DNA of 64,000 nt, taken from contig JAUYRN010000031.1 in assembly GCA_030696775.1 (NCBI GenBank), forward strand, positions 186,001 to 250,000. The letters run 5' to 3'. The stretch's first letter is position 1; the number at the start of each line of letters is the position of its first letter. The stretch is from Sulfuricurvum sp. (GTDB lineage Bacteria; Campylobacterota; Campylobacteria; Campylobacterales; Sulfurimonadaceae). Below the pieces are notes generated by a model. That model ran no database searches. It was not told the origin of the DNA and saw only the letters and a list, made by a program, of their open reading frames with translations. The position numbers were made by a program, and so were the translations under genes. This document shows positions 1 to 9,188 of this stretch, piece after piece.

Positions 1-1
1 T

Positions 2-655
2 CAAACGCAGCGTCACACACCCCCGCCCTCGAAAAGTGCCGGAGAGATTATTCTCAAACGCCGAAGCGCCCAAGCGATGGACGGCTCTGCAATAACTGAA
101 ACTCAGTTTCGCCAGATACTCGACTCATCCTTATTTTGCAATGAAACGAGCGATGTCCATTTTATGATGTTTGTTCACCGTGTTGAGGGTCTGTCAAAAG
201 GTCTTTACGCCTTTATCCGAAACATAGACGATTTGGAAGCCATGAAAGAATCTATGGACACAACGTTTGTCTGGGAAGATTGTAATGATGGTCTGTATTT
301 ACTGCAGCTTGGCGATTATCGTGGCGTCGCGCAAAGAATTTCGTGCAATCAAGAGATAGCAAAAGAAGGGGCATTCAGTTTTGGGATGGTCTGTAAATTT
401 GCAGAATCACTTGAACTTCATGGTGCGATAGGCTATAAAAACCTCTATCATCAGTGTGGGGCTATCGGACAGATGCTTTACCTCGAATCTACATCATTAG
501 GTCTAAGTGCAACCGGTATCGGATGTTTTTTAGATGATGAGTTTCATGCTCTTTTGGGTCTCACAGATCAACGCTTTCAGTCCCTTTACCATTTTACTAT
601 CGGTCGTGCAATTGTGGATACACGGATATCTACGCAGCAACCTTATACATATTAA
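2..655 (+). CDS. SagB/ThcOx-type nitroreductase-family oxidoreductase, C-terminal part (5' end outside window)
   Basis: The reading frame is open from base 2 to a TAA at 653-655, so the gene starts before the window. The first visible residues run into a KRRSAQAMDG motif, the FMN-binding start of SagB-type (ThcOx) nitroreductases, where RRS contacts the flavin phosphate. Downstream are LYHQCGAIGQMLYLES and GLSATGIGCFLDD, typical of the second half of the fold and its flavin contacts. In well-studied members the family oxidises thiazolines or oxazolines, but stand-alone copies like this have no known substrate. The internal ATG at 77 lies after the RRS motif and is not the true start. A histidine kinase follows 38 nt downstream on the same strand. 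Confidence 0.8.
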   Translation, partial: QTQRHTPPPSKSAGEIILKRRSAQAMDGSAITETQFRQILDSSLFCNETSDVHFMMFVHRVEGLSKGLYAFIRNIDDLEAMKESMDTTFVWEDCNDGLYLLQLGDYRGVAQRISCNQEIAKEGAFSFGMVCKFAESLELHGAIGYKNLYHQCGAIGQMLYLESTSLGLSATGIGCFLDDEFHALLGLTDQRFQSLYHFTIGRAIVDTRISTQQPYTY

Positions 656-693
656 AGGATATCTTCTCTATAATCGCCTTCCATCCAATCTAA

Positions 694-2100
694 ATGGACT
701 TGTATATGAAAAATAATATCTTTTCCAAAGAAGTAGAAGCACTTTATCGTGCTCTTCCTGTACCTCTTATAGCAACATTCTTTAATGCTCTTATTATTGC
801 TTTTATCTTAAAAGATCAACTCCCAACCAATCATCTAATGGTATGGATTAGCTTAAACTTTCTAATCCTTGCTTTTCGTTTAACAAGTTATCTCCGTTAT
901 CGCTCATCGATTCCTCTGACCTCCCTAAACCTTGCTTATCAAATCTATATGGCTGGGATAATTGGTTCAGGGATTATTTGGGGCTCGACTGTTTTTTATC
1001 TTCTCCCTGATTCTTCTATTCATATGATGATGCTGATAATTATCGTTGGTGGAATGGTTGCAGGTGGCGTAGGATCGAGTTCATACCGTCCCGAAAGTTA
1101 TATATTTTATAACCTATTTGTTATTACCCCTTATGCGCTCCATTTTATGCTGGATAAAACCAATGACGCATCATGGATGGTCGGAACCGCTCTTGTCCTC
1201 TTCGCGATTATGATGATTATTTCAAGTAAAAAGTTCCATGCCAGTTTTACTGAAGTCGTTCTATTACAATTGCATCAAGAAGAGCTAGTCGATCACTTAA
1301 AAGAAGAGAAGCTCTACACTCAACATCTCAATGATAATCTGCTTCAAGAAATTATTGAAAAAGAGAAATACCAAACTGAACTTATCACTGCACTCGAAGA
1401 AGCCCGACAAGCCGCCATTGCCAAAGAAGCATTTTTCGCTACCATGAGCCATGAGTTACGTACACCACTTAACTCTATTATAGGATTTTCACAAATCTTG
1501 AGCCGAAAAAAAGAGCTTCCTGCCGAAATCATCACCTACCTTGAAAAAATCCTTTTTTCAGGCAGACATCTCCTTGATTTAGTCAATACAATTCTCGATT
1601 ATTCTAAACTCAAATCGGGGAAAATGGAACCAAATTTCACCCAATTTTCCTTAAGAGATTTTATTTTCGAACTTAGAATGATGTGCGAGCCTATTGCGCA
1701 TAAAAGAGATATTGAAATTTTTTACCCCACTTTTGAGAATGAAACCATCGTCGCTGATCGCAAAATGCTTTACCAAATACTGCTCAATATCTTGAGCAAT
1801 GCAATCAAGTTTTCGCCCAAAAACGATCGAATAAAATTTACCTATGACTTCTCATCTGAACATCTCTTTACCATCTGCGATCATGGTCCTGGAATTGCTT
1901 TGAATATGCATGAAAAAATATTTGATCCTTTTACACAAATTGATAATCTAACAGGAAGAAATCCGCAAGGAACGGGATTAGGCCTTGCCATTGTCAAAGA
2001 GATGATAGACGTTCATCATGGAAAAATTTGGGTTGAGAGTGTCCTGGGAAAAGGAAGCTGTTTTTATATTTCACTTCCACCTCTTTCACCCAGCACATAA
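694..2100 (+). CDS. Membrane-bound sensor histidine kinase
   Basis: A 468-residue protein. Residues 1-185 form about six hydrophobic segments with no periplasmic loop large enough for a classical sensor domain, so the stimulus is probably sensed in or at the membrane. A short coiled coil (about 195-245) leads to a HisKA dimerisation domain with the H-box FFATMSHELRTPLN, then an ATPase domain with N-box (LLNILSNAIKFSP), G1 (CDHGPGI), F-box (FDPFTQ) and G2 (GTGLGLAI). All motifs needed for autophosphorylation are present. No response regulator is adjacent, so this is an orphan kinase with unknown partner. Start is uncertain: ATG codons at 694 and 706 are both possible and neither has a good ribosome-binding site. 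Confidence 0.88.
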   Translation: MDLYMKNNIFSKEVEALYRALPVPLIATFFNALIIAFILKDQLPTNHLMVWISLNFLILAFRLTSYLRYRSSIPLTSLNLAYQIYMAGIIGSGIIWGSTVFYLLPDSSIHMMMLIIIVGGMVAGGVGSSSYRPESYIFYNLFVITPYALHFMLDKTNDASWMVGTALVLFAIMMIISSKKFHASFTEVVLLQLHQEELVDHLKEEKLYTQHLNDNLLQEIIEKEKYQTELITALEEARQAAIAKEAFFATMSHELRTPLNSIIGFSQILSRKKELPAEIITYLEKILFSGRHLLDLVNTILDYSKLKSGKMEPNFTQFSLRDFIFELRMMCEPIAHKRDIEIFYPTFENETIVADRKMLYQILLNILSNAIKFSPKNDRIKFTYDFSSEHLFTICDHGPGIALNMHEKIFDPFTQIDNLTGRNPQGTGLGLAIVKEMIDVHHGKIWVESVLGKGSCFYISLPPLSPST

Positions 2101-2110
2101 ACTTATTTAG

Positions 2111-2686
2111 TTATTTATTTTCCGCATCCGTAAGCGTGAGACATAAAATGACTTTTTTACCCTGACTATGAAGTGCCTCAGCTGCTTCCGTGAGTGTCGA
2201 ACCCGTCGTCACAATATCATCCACTAAAATAACTTCTTCTTCATTAAAAGGCAAAAATTTAAAATCTCTCGGATTGATTAACCGTTCTTCTACACTTTTT
2301 CCTGCATATTTATACGGATTTTGTGCCCTGAGTTTTCCAAAATACGGGGTAATATGGGCTGATTTAAGCGCTTTATTCAAAACAGCGGTATGCGAATAAC
2401 CGCTTTTGGAATTATCATCAATGCCGATTGATGCAACACGAGCGTCATAACTCCACTCCTTTGCAAATTTTGAAAATGAATTTTTGGCCAAAAGAGTATA
2501 CATATAAAATCCAACATCGGTATGTTTGGTAAGCAATAAAGGCTCGATAGCATCGTAAGGATAAAAAGAGTAAACAGGGATAGAACCTAAAACTTTGCGC
2601 TTATGGAGGATAGGTGAGAGAAGAGTTTTTTGACAGTTGGAGCAAATGTGCGAGAGACTAAACGCTTCGCACATCATACAGCGCAC
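2111..2686 (-). CDS. comF: ComF-family phosphoribosyltransferase-like protein
   Basis: A 191-residue protein with an N-terminal four-cysteine zinc-ribbon-like stretch (MRCMMCEAF...ICSNCQK) and a C-terminal phosphoribosyltransferase fold with the PRPP-loop motif VILVDDIVTTGSTL. ComF proteins are linked to natural DNA uptake and to processing of incoming single strands; direct enzymatic activity is not established. The start is a GTG one nucleotide after the lepA stop codon, so it is probably translated by coupling from lepA. The family is usually a little longer (200-240 aa), but the key motif is intact. Competence function is inferred from the family only. Confidence 0.85.
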   Translation of the reverse strand: MRCMMCEAFSLSHICSNCQKTLLSPILHKRKVLGSIPVYSFYPYDAIEPLLLTKHTDVGFYMYTLLAKNSFSKFAKEWSYDARVASIGIDDNSKSGYSHTAVLNKALKSAHITPYFGKLRAQNPYKYAGKSVEERLINPRDFKFLPFNEEEVILVDDIVTTGSTLTEAAEALHSQGKKVILCLTLTDAENK

Positions 2687-2687
2687 G

Positions 2688-4478
2688 TTAGTCCATTTTA
2701 AGAACAGACATAAATGCCTCTTGCGGAAGCTGGACTTTTCCGATTGCCTTCATCCGTTTTTTACCCTCTTTTTGTTTATCAAGGAGTTTGCGTTTACGGG
2801 AAATATCTCCCCCGTAACATTTGGCGGTCACATTTTTACCCATGGATTTTACCGTCTCACGCGCGATAACACGGTTGCCGATAGACGCTTGGATGGCTAC
2901 TTCGAACAGTTGTCGAGGGACAATCTCTTTCATGTTTTTGACCAATGCACGCCCTCTGAAATCAGCAGAAGTACGAGGGACGATAACACTCAGAGCATCA
3001 ACGACTTCTCCGGCTACACGAACATCGAGCTTGACCAAATCGCCATCACGAAACTCGATCGGATCGTAGTCAAAACTTGCGTATCCTTTGGATGTTGATT
3101 TGAGTTTATCATAAAAATCTACAACGATCTCGTTCATCGGCATTGAATAAATGAGCATGACCCGCGTTTCATTCAGATAATCCATCTTCTCTTGCATTCC
3201 GCGCTTATTGGTGACCAGTGTAATAACATTCCCCAAATAATCAACCGGAGTTATAACCGTCGCACGCACGTAAGGCTCTTCGATACGCTCGATAAACTGC
3301 GGTTCCGGTAGCTCGCTTGGATTTTGCACTTCCACCATTGTTCCATCGGTTTTATACACTTTGTACACAACCGAGGGAGCTGTAGCGATAAGATCGAGAT
3401 TAAACTCTCGCTCCAATCGCTCTTTGATGACTTCCATGTGCAGCATACCCAAAAACCCGACACGGAATCCAAATCCGAGTGCCATCGATGTCTCAGGTTC
3501 ATAACTCAAAGAGCTGTCATTGAGCTTGAGCTTGTCCAACGCATCACGCACCGCTTCAAACTCATCGGTATCGATCGGATACAACCCTGCGAAAACAAAC
3601 GGCTTAGCAGGTGCATACTCTGTTACAGGTTGAGCGGTCGGATTTTTAGCATCGGTAATGGTATCACCAACGCGGATACTTCCTACGTCTTTAACACCCA
3701 GTACGACTATCCCGATTTCACCGCTTTTGAGAGTTTGCGTCTTTTGGCGGCGGATAGGATGGGGATACATGAGTTCAAGAACCTGATGATTTTCACCATT
3801 GTGCATCAACTTGATCATCTGATTCATCTTGATCTCACCATCAAATACACGTACAAGCGCCATAGCTCCCTGATACGCATCAAACCATGAATCGTAAATA
3901 ATCGCCTTTGTTGTAGCCTCAGGATCTCCGCTAGGAGCTGGGATACGATCCACAATAGCATCGATGAGTTCACGAATACCAACACCCGTTTTTGCCGAAA
4001 TCAGCAATGCATCGGTTGCATCGATTCCGATGGTCGCTTCGATCTCTTCAGCAACACGCTCAGGCTCTGCAGAGGGAAGATCGATCTTATTGATTACAGG
4101 AATAAGCGTGAGGTTATTTTCCATCGCCAAATAGACATTAGCAATTGTTTGAGCTTCAACCCCTTGTGCCGCATCGACGATGAGCAATGCACCATCAGAA
4201 GATGCGAGTGATTTAGACACTTCATAGCTAAAATCAACGTGGCCTGGAGTGTCGATTAGATTGAGGATATAGTGCTGACCGTCTTTGACATAATCCAAAC
4301 GGACACTTTGAGCCTTGATTGTGATTCCACGCTCTTGCTCAATGTCCATGGTGTCCATCATCTGCTTGCCCAGTTCACGCTCGGTGACAGAACCGCATTC
4401 TTGGATGATACGGTCGGCTAAAGTACTTTTACCATGGTCGATGTGGGCGATGATTGAAAAGTTGCGAATATTATTCAT
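2688..4478 (-). CDS. lepA: Translation elongation factor 4 (LepA/EF4)
   Basis: A 596-residue GTPase of the usual length. G-domain motifs are present in order: AHIDHGKST (G1, residues 11-19), DTPGH (G3) and NKID (G4), followed by the EF-G-like domains and the LepA-specific C-terminal domain with its basic tail ([18 protein letters not shown]). EF4 binds ribosomes and is thought to act in back-translocation or 30S assembly, mainly under ionic stress. It is the first gene of a lepA-comF unit on the minus strand. A TATAAT-like -10 lies about 37 nt upstream of the ATG. Identification is secure. Confidence 0.98.
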   Translation of the reverse strand: MNNIRNFSIIAHIDHGKSTLADRIIQECGSVTERELGKQMMDTMDIEQERGITIKAQSVRLDYVKDGQHYILNLIDTPGHVDFSYEVSKSLASSDGALLIVDAAQGVEAQTIANVYLAMENNLTLIPVINKIDLPSAEPERVAEEIEATIGIDATDALLISAKTGVGIRELIDAIVDRIPAPSGDPEATTKAIIYDSWFDAYQGAMALVRVFDGEIKMNQMIKLMHNGENHQVLELMYPHPIRRQKTQTLKSGEIGIVVLGVKDVGSIRVGDTITDAKNPTAQPVTEYAPAKPFVFAGLYPIDTDEFEAVRDALDKLKLNDSSLSYEPETSMALGFGFRVGFLGMLHMEVIKERLEREFNLDLIATAPSVVYKVYKTDGTMVEVQNPSELPEPQFIERIEEPYVRATVITPVDYLGNVITLVTNKRGMQEKMDYLNETRVMLIYSMPMNEIVVDFYDKLKSTSKGYASFDYDPIEFRDGDLVKLDVRVAGEVVDALSVIVPRTSADFRGRALVKNMKEIVPRQLFEVAIQASIGNRVIARETVKSMGKNVTAKCYGGDISRKRKLLDKQKEGKKRMKAIGKVQLPQEAFMSVLKMD

Positions 4479-4632
4479 TAGGTTCTATTGCTCATTTATT
4501 TTAATTACTGTAATTATAGCAGAGGGTTGCTTAGGAGGTATCAAAGTTACTTAGTGGTTGTATTCCCACTTGGAAAGATAAAACATGGGAATATATAATG
4601 CTTAATAAATAAGAACAATAAAGGAAAAAACT
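4479..4632. promoter_or_regulatory. Divergent promoter region between lepA and the mutarotase gene
   Basis: This 154-base spacer separates divergent genes. On the minus strand a TATAAT (plus-strand attata at 4513-4518) lies upstream of lepA. On the plus strand an AT-rich block with tatataat (about 4592-4599) and an AAGGA-type ribosome-binding site precede the mutarotase ATG at 4633. No structured RNA was recognised. Confidence 0.5.
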
Positions 4633-5421
4633 ATGGAAATTGCCACTCCTGATATCCTCAATATTAGTCACCCGCTTTGCCGTGCCACGATTTTGCTCCA
4701 AGGGGCGCAGTTGATCAGTTGGATCCCATCAGGGGCATCGGAAGTACTTTGGTCGAGTGACATTTCCCACTACTCTTCTGACAAAGCATTTCGCGGAGGT
4801 ATCCCCATCTGCTGGCCGTGGTTTGGTAAAGCGTTCTTTCCCTCACACGGTTTTGCCAGACTGATACCATGGGAACTGATCAGTCGAGACGATAGCAACA
4901 GTGGTGTTCACCTTGAATTTCGCCTAAGCGACTCACCTAAAACGAGAGAAATCTGGCCTCACCCGTTCACCCTCACACTTCAGATACATTTAGGGTCAAC
5001 GTGTGAAATACAACTGAATATCGACGCGCCGGTCCCAACAACAGGCGCATTGCATACCTATCTCACTACCTCTGATATTTCCCATTCAACTGTCAGCGGT
5101 TTAGGGGATTATTATATTGATTCCCTCCAAAAAAACACTCATGTCACCACAGTAGAATCGACTCTCCAAATCCACAGCGAAGTAGACCGCATCTACACTC
5201 ATCCTCAGAGTGAAAATACCCTCACTACCCCTAAAAAAACACTTCAACTCAGCCACCAAGGGCAAAGTGATGTTGTCGTTTGGAATCCATGGATCGAACG
5301 CTCAGCCGAGATTGCCGATATGGAGGCGAACGATTATCGCCATATGCTCTGCATCGAAACAGCTCGAATCAGCAAGCCCTTGTTCCCTTCCGACACTATT
5401 GGGCTTGCTATAAAAATTTAA
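4633..5421 (+). CDS. D-hexose-6-phosphate mutarotase (YeaD-type aldose epimerase)
   Basis: A 262-residue member of the aldose 1-epimerase superfamily. The FRGGIPICWPWFG motif (about 54-66) and the SHGFAR motif are hallmarks of the YeaD branch, which interconverts alpha and beta anomers of hexose 6-phosphates in the cytosol and supports glycolysis or glycogen turnover. The conserved histidine and the late glutamate of the active site lie in regions that match the family layout (SHGFAR near residue 75; CIETARISKP near 240). AAGGAAAAAACT precedes the ATG. It stands alone, convergent with prs. Function is by family and is confident at the level of sugar-phosphate mutarotase. Confidence 0.87.
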   Translation: MEIATPDILNISHPLCRATILLQGAQLISWIPSGASEVLWSSDISHYSSDKAFRGGIPICWPWFGKAFFPSHGFARLIPWELISRDDSNSGVHLEFRLSDSPKTREIWPHPFTLTLQIHLGSTCEIQLNIDAPVPTTGALHTYLTTSDISHSTVSGLGDYYIDSLQKNTHVTTVESTLQIHSEVDRIYTHPQSENTLTTPKKTLQLSHQGQSDVVVWNPWIERSAEIADMEANDYRHMLCIETARISKPLFPSDTIGLAIKI

Positions 5422-5564
5422 AAAATACTCAAAAAGCACAGCCTAGTATCCTATAGGAAATGAAGGTAACAATAGATGCCGTTCTTCATTACAAATGGTC
5501 AGAAAAAATAAAAAGAGGATTGGGGAGACTCCAAAGAAGATTCTTTAGAGATTTAAAAAAGTGG

Positions 5565-6494
5565 TTAGCTGAAAAGACTGTTAACGCTCTCGTTGTGATA
5601 AACACGGCGGATGACTTCAGCAAAGAGCGGAGCGACGCTTAGGACTTTGATCTTGTCACTTTGACCACGTAAAACAAGAGTATTGGAAATAACAAGCTCA
5701 TCAAGTTCGCCGTTGTTGATATTTTCATACGCATTGCCGCTCAGAACACCATGAGTAGCACAAGCCATAACCGACGTTGCTCCACGTTTTTTAAGTGCAG
5801 CCGCCGCTTTTACCATTGTTCCGGCAGTATCGACCATATCATCGATCATAATGATATCTTTGCCTGCTACGTCACCGATAATATTCATGACTTCCGATTC
5901 ATTCGCTTTTTCACGGCGTTTATCGACAATAACCATATCAAGTCCGAGCTTTTGAGCAAAATAGCGAGCACGTGCTACACCGCCAATATCCGGAGAAGCG
6001 ATAACCGGATTAGCAAGGTTTTTAGAACTGATGTACTCTTGGAAGATAATCGCACCGTAAAGATTATCTACCGGAATGTCAAAGAATCCCTGGATTTGTC
6101 CCGCATGCAAGTCAATCGTAATAACACGGTCAATCCCAGCGGTTTCAAACATATCGGCAACCAATTTTGCAGTGATAGGAACACGCGGAGCTGCTTTACG
6201 ATCTTGGCGCGCGTAGCCGAAATAAGGAACGACAGCAGTAATAGAGCTCGCTGATGAACGACGAAGAGCATCCGTCATAATCAACAGTTCCATCAAATTG
6301 TCATTGGATGGAGCACCCGTGCTTTGGATAATAAAAACATCACGTCCGCGAACACTCTCAGAGATTTGAACATTAATCTCACCATCACTAAAACGTTTAA
6401 TTTCCGCTTTTGAGAGAGGAACACCGAGGGTTTTGCACACTTCTACTGAAAATGCCTGACAAGCTGAACCGCTAAAAATTTTGTATCCGCGCAT
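5565..6494 (-). CDS. prs: Ribose-phosphate pyrophosphokinase (PRPP synthetase)
   Basis: A 309-residue class I PRPP synthetase, which transfers pyrophosphate from ATP to ribose 5-phosphate for nucleotide, histidine and tryptophan synthesis. Visible motifs include YFGYARQDRKAAPR (ATP and catalytic loop), DLHAGQIQGFF, the flexible-loop VDKRREKAN and the PRPP-binding loop MIDDMVDTAGTM. Length and motif order are standard. A ribosome-binding site (AGGAACTTCC) precedes the ATG and a TATAAT lies about 32 nt upstream. The gene is single, with the argJ terminus and a repeat element upstream. Confidence 0.98.
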   Translation of the reverse strand: MRGYKIFSGSACQAFSVEVCKTLGVPLSKAEIKRFSDGEINVQISESVRGRDVFIIQSTGAPSNDNLMELLIMTDALRRSSASSITAVVPYFGYARQDRKAAPRVPITAKLVADMFETAGIDRVITIDLHAGQIQGFFDIPVDNLYGAIIFQEYISSKNLANPVIASPDIGGVARARYFAQKLGLDMVIVDKRREKANESEVMNIIGDVAGKDIIMIDDMVDTAGTMVKAAAALKKRGATSVMACATHGVLSGNAYENINNGELDELVISNTLVLRGQSDKIKVLSVAPLFAEVIRRVYHNESVNSLFS

Positions 6495-6525
6495 GGAAGT
6501 TCCTATTACTATAATAATTGCTGCG

Positions 6526-6531
6526 ATTATA
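6526..6531 (-). promoter_or_regulatory. -10 box (TATAAT) of prs
   Basis: Reading the minus strand, TATAAT sits about 31 nt upstream of the prs ATG, with no convincing -35 hexamer. This fits sigma-70 promoters of Campylobacterota, where the -35 element is weak. Confidence 0.55.
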
Positions 6532-6570
6532 GCGCGCCATCACTTAGCGGTTGCTAATAAGAAAGAGTTT

Positions 6571-6703
6571 TGTCATTCGCGCGAAAGCGAGCAAAGTGCC
6601 CTCTGGGTGAATCCAGCTTCGCATTTTGTGGATGGATACCCGGGTCAAGCCCGAGGACCTAGCAGAGGTTCTTGTGCCCCATTAGGGTATGACGAGGAAA
6701 AAC
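6571..6703. repeat. Dispersed intergenic repeat, GTCATTC...GGATGACG type (copy 1)
   Basis: A GC-richer block between argJ and prs. It opens with TGTCATTCGCGCGAAAGCG, has GGGTGAATCCAGCTT in the middle, then GGATGGATACCCGGGTCAAG and ends in TATGACGAGG. Related copies lie at 31265-31369 (opposite orientation) and 40390-40462 (partial). The ends are roughly inverted (GTCAT...ATGAC), so it can fold. It has no open reading frame worth calling. Repeats of this general type (GTCATTCCCGCG...GAATCCAG) are seen between genes in many Proteobacteria; mobility is not demonstrated. Confidence 0.7.
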
Positions 6704-6722
6704 TTTGCTACAAAACTTTCGA

Positions 6723-7910
6723 TTACGTACGATAATCCGCGTTTATTTTGACATATTCATGTCCCAAATCACACCCGTAGGCAATAAACTCACCCTCACC
6801 CTGACCAATATCACAATGAATCGTAAAGGCTGGTTTTTGCATTACAGCAGCCGCAAAAGGTTCGAGTTTTTCATCAAAAAGAAGTTCTCCTTTTTGGTAC
6901 ACACACACGTCATCAAACCAAATACTCAATGTTTCTTCATCACACATCACACCACTCGCACCCACCGTTGAAGCAATACGCCCCCAGTTAGGGTCTTGTC
7001 CGAAAAGTGCTGTTTTTACAAGTAAAGAATTAGAGAGTGCTTTGGCGGCAACTTCTGCCTCATGATCGTCTATCGCACCGGTAACTTTGTAGGTTACAAG
7101 CTTCGTTGCACCTTCACCGTCACGTACCATTTCTTTGGCTAAAAAAAGCATGATTTTTCCCAGTGCTTCTTTAAATGCATCTGCATCAAATGCACCGCTT
7201 TGTCCATTTGCCATGACAAGCACCGTATCATTCGTAGAAGTATCACCATCCACGCTTGCGGCATTAAACGTCGTACGGGTACACTCATCGAGAATACCTT
7301 GCATCGTGGCTTTATCGACGAGCGCATCCGTCGTAATAAAGCACAGCATGGTAGCCATGGCAGGATTGATCATTCCTGCCCCCTTCGCCATCGCACCGAT
7401 GCGAAACGAGGTCCCGTTTTCAAGCGTCACGTCAAAGGCAATACGCTTTGAAAACGTATCGGTCGTCATAATCGCTTCGGATGCCGACACCCCATCACGA
7501 TGAGTTAGATCAAAATTTAATGCACCCTCAATGATCTTTGCTTTTGGCAGACGCACACCGATTACTCCCGTCGAGCTCATCACAGGATTTTGTATTTGAG
7601 GAAATACACCTTGTAGCGCAGCAAGAACTTCATCAATATCTTTAATACCTGCCGGACCGGTCATAGCATTCGCATTTTTGGAATTAATCAAAACAAAGTT
7701 TCCCTCAAAATTTTCTTTTTGACGAAAATGGCGTATCGGTGCGGCTGTCATTTTGTTGGTAGTAAAGACCGAAGCATTCACACAAAGAGAATCTGAATAG
7801 ATAAAAGCGATATCCAGTGCTCCCTCTTTTTTCAGACCAATAGCGATTCCATCGGCATAAAAACCTGTTGCAGCGCATACTCCGCCATCAATATTTTTAA
7901 GTGTAAACAT
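6723..7910 (-). CDS. argJ: Bifunctional ornithine acetyltransferase / N-acetylglutamate synthase
   Basis: A 395-residue ArgJ that recycles acetyl groups between acetylornithine and glutamate in arginine synthesis. The self-cleavage site is clear: KGAGMINPAMATMLCF, where the Thr of ATML becomes the N-terminal nucleophile of the beta chain. The DPNWGRI motif near the C-terminal third is also present. I chose the ATG at 7910 because GGAG lies 8 nt upstream; the TTG directly before it is less likely. It is a lone gene on the minus strand between rpmB and prs. Whether it is mono- or bifunctional cannot be told from sequence; no argA was seen here. Confidence 0.96.
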   Translation of the reverse strand: MFTLKNIDGGVCAATGFYADGIAIGLKKEGALDIAFIYSDSLCVNASVFTTNKMTAAPIRHFRQKENFEGNFVLINSKNANAMTGPAGIKDIDEVLAALQGVFPQIQNPVMSSTGVIGVRLPKAKIIEGALNFDLTHRDGVSASEAIMTTDTFSKRIAFDVTLENGTSFRIGAMAKGAGMINPAMATMLCFITTDALVDKATMQGILDECTRTTFNAASVDGDTSTNDTVLVMANGQSGAFDADAFKEALGKIMLFLAKEMVRDGEGATKLVTYKVTGAIDDHEAEVAAKALSNSLLVKTALFGQDPNWGRIASTVGASGVMCDEETLSIWFDDVCVYQKGELLFDEKLEPFAAAVMQKPAFTIHCDIGQGEGEFIAYGCDLGHEYVKINADYRT

Positions 7911-8019
7911 CAAAAAATCTCCAAAAAATAAACTGTATTATTATAAACACTGAAGCCTAGAAGAAGGTTAAATCAAATGAAATTTAAAAAGAGAATTTAT
8001 AATGAAAAATGAGAGGGTT

Positions 8020-8057
8020 AATCGGGAAAGACTCCCGATTATCGAAGCACTAAGTGC
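8020..8057 (-). terminator. Probable terminator of rpmB
   Basis: On the minus strand just after rpmB a short GCACTTAGTGC hairpin is followed by an 8-bp stem, AATCGGGA/TCCCGATT with a 5-nt loop, and then a T-rich stretch (ctcattttt). This resembles a rho-independent terminator, though the T tract starts several bases after the stem. Confidence 0.5.
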
Positions 8058-8061
8058 GGGG

Positions 8062-8250
8062 TTACGAATCTTTTTTAAGTGTACGAAGCTCAGAAGCAGC
8101 GATACGAAGTTTTTTTGTTGTACCATCTTCAAGTGTAACACGTACAGTGCGAAGGTTTGGTAAAAAACGACGTTTAGTTCTGTTTTTCGCGTGAGAAACG
8201 TTGTTCCCGCTCATTGGGCCTTTACCACTAATAGCACATCTTCTTGCCAT
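8062..8250 (-). CDS. rpmB: 50S ribosomal protein L28
   Basis: A 62-residue basic protein with the L28 signature [29 protein letters not shown] and the [24 protein letters not shown] tail. L28 sits in the large ribosomal subunit near the E site. It has the short form common in Campylobacterota, keeping one cysteine near the N-terminus (CAISGKG). A strong ribosome-binding site (AAGGAGCC) precedes the ATG. It is transcribed alone. Identification is certain. Confidence 0.98.
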   Translation of the reverse strand: MARRCAISGKGPMSGNNVSHAKNRTKRRFLPNLRTVRVTLEDGTTKKLRIAASELRTLKKDS

Positions 8251-8394
8251 CTTGGGGCTCCTTGCGTAAATTTAGGTTGCGAATTCTACCTCAATGAACC
8301 CAAAGTTTACCTTAAGCTATTACTTTTTATCCTGCTAAAGTTCCCTTTAACTAAGAAGTATTACAATTGAGAAAAACATTGGACATATGCTGCT

Positions 8395-9186
8395 GTGATA
8401 ACATCTGAAGAAGTAACTCATTATATTCAAAACATCCCGCCTGCACCCGCTGTTGTACGCCAAGCCTTAGATTATGCTCGTGCAGGAGATTTACCCAAAG
8501 CGGCTAAATGTGCTTCTGAAGATCCGGCTCTTCGTCATTATCTCAAGATATTGGTCAACCGACCGCTCTATGGTTTCAAAAACGAAGTAAGTGATGTCAG
8601 TCAAATTTTTAGTATTCTCGGCGTTTCTGCAACGGTTCAAACTCTGTATAACTATCTATTAAGTTTGCTTACTCCCAAAAAATGGGAACTGTTTAACCTC
8701 ACCGATCACCAATTCTACGATTTACAAGCATCCTTGAGTAAACGCTGGGAAAAAATCTTGCTTCACCTATCTGTTAATGATAAAGAGTTGCACAGTGCCA
8801 TTGCTCTTATCCCCGCTACTATTATTGTGTGTGAATCTCTTTTTGCTTCCAGAAAAGCGGAAGTCGTCCAACTGCGCAGCGTTAAAGCGCTTGATTTTAA
8901 TACCATACTAAAACGCTTAAGTGGCCGTGACCTTTTTGATCTTGCAGGTGAGATTGCACGTACATGGGAAATGAGTGATAAAACAATTAGCCTGATACAA
9001 GGGGCTTCTGGACTAAGAGAGACTCTCAACGCTGAAGAAAAAACACTCTCACAATGGATGCATCTGCTTCTTTTTTATGAACTGAGTCAAAGTGTATATG
9101 TCAGTGCTGGACTCAATGAATTTATTGACTTCCAAATCGATTTTGTTGGGGATATTTATGAGCTCTTTATGCAAGTGATGGCTTAA
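8395..9186 (+). CDS. HDOD-domain signalling protein
   Basis: A 263-residue protein. The N-terminal 110 residues look like an HDOD domain, with the typical opening IPPAPAVVRQALDYARAGDLPKAAKCASEDPALRHYLKILVN and later VSQIFSILG. HDOD is a non-catalytic relative of HD phosphohydrolases used in regulatory and chemotaxis or c-di-GMP-linked proteins; no HD pair is visible. The rest is mostly helical without a known domain. The start is a GTG with only a weak ribosome-binding site. It sits 2 nt upstream of a STAS/CheX protein, so the two probably act together. Target pathway is unknown. Confidence 0.72.
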   Translation: MITSEEVTHYIQNIPPAPAVVRQALDYARAGDLPKAAKCASEDPALRHYLKILVNRPLYGFKNEVSDVSQIFSILGVSATVQTLYNYLLSLLTPKKWELFNLTDHQFYDLQASLSKRWEKILLHLSVNDKELHSAIALIPATIIVCESLFASRKAEVVQLRSVKALDFNTILKRLSGRDLFDLAGEIARTWEMSDKTISLIQGASGLRETLNAEEKTLSQWMHLLLFYELSQSVYVSAGLNEFIDFQIDFVGDIYELFMQVMA

Positions 9187-9188
9187 AC

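Noticed and set aside
3324-3890. A 188-codon frame antisense to lepA
   Set aside because: It lies wholly inside a certain gene and its product has no recognisable motif; one of many antisense shadows.
5460-5642. A 60-codon plus-strand frame between the mutarotase and prs
   Set aside because: No ribosome-binding site, and its last third lies antisense inside prs. Composition looks random.
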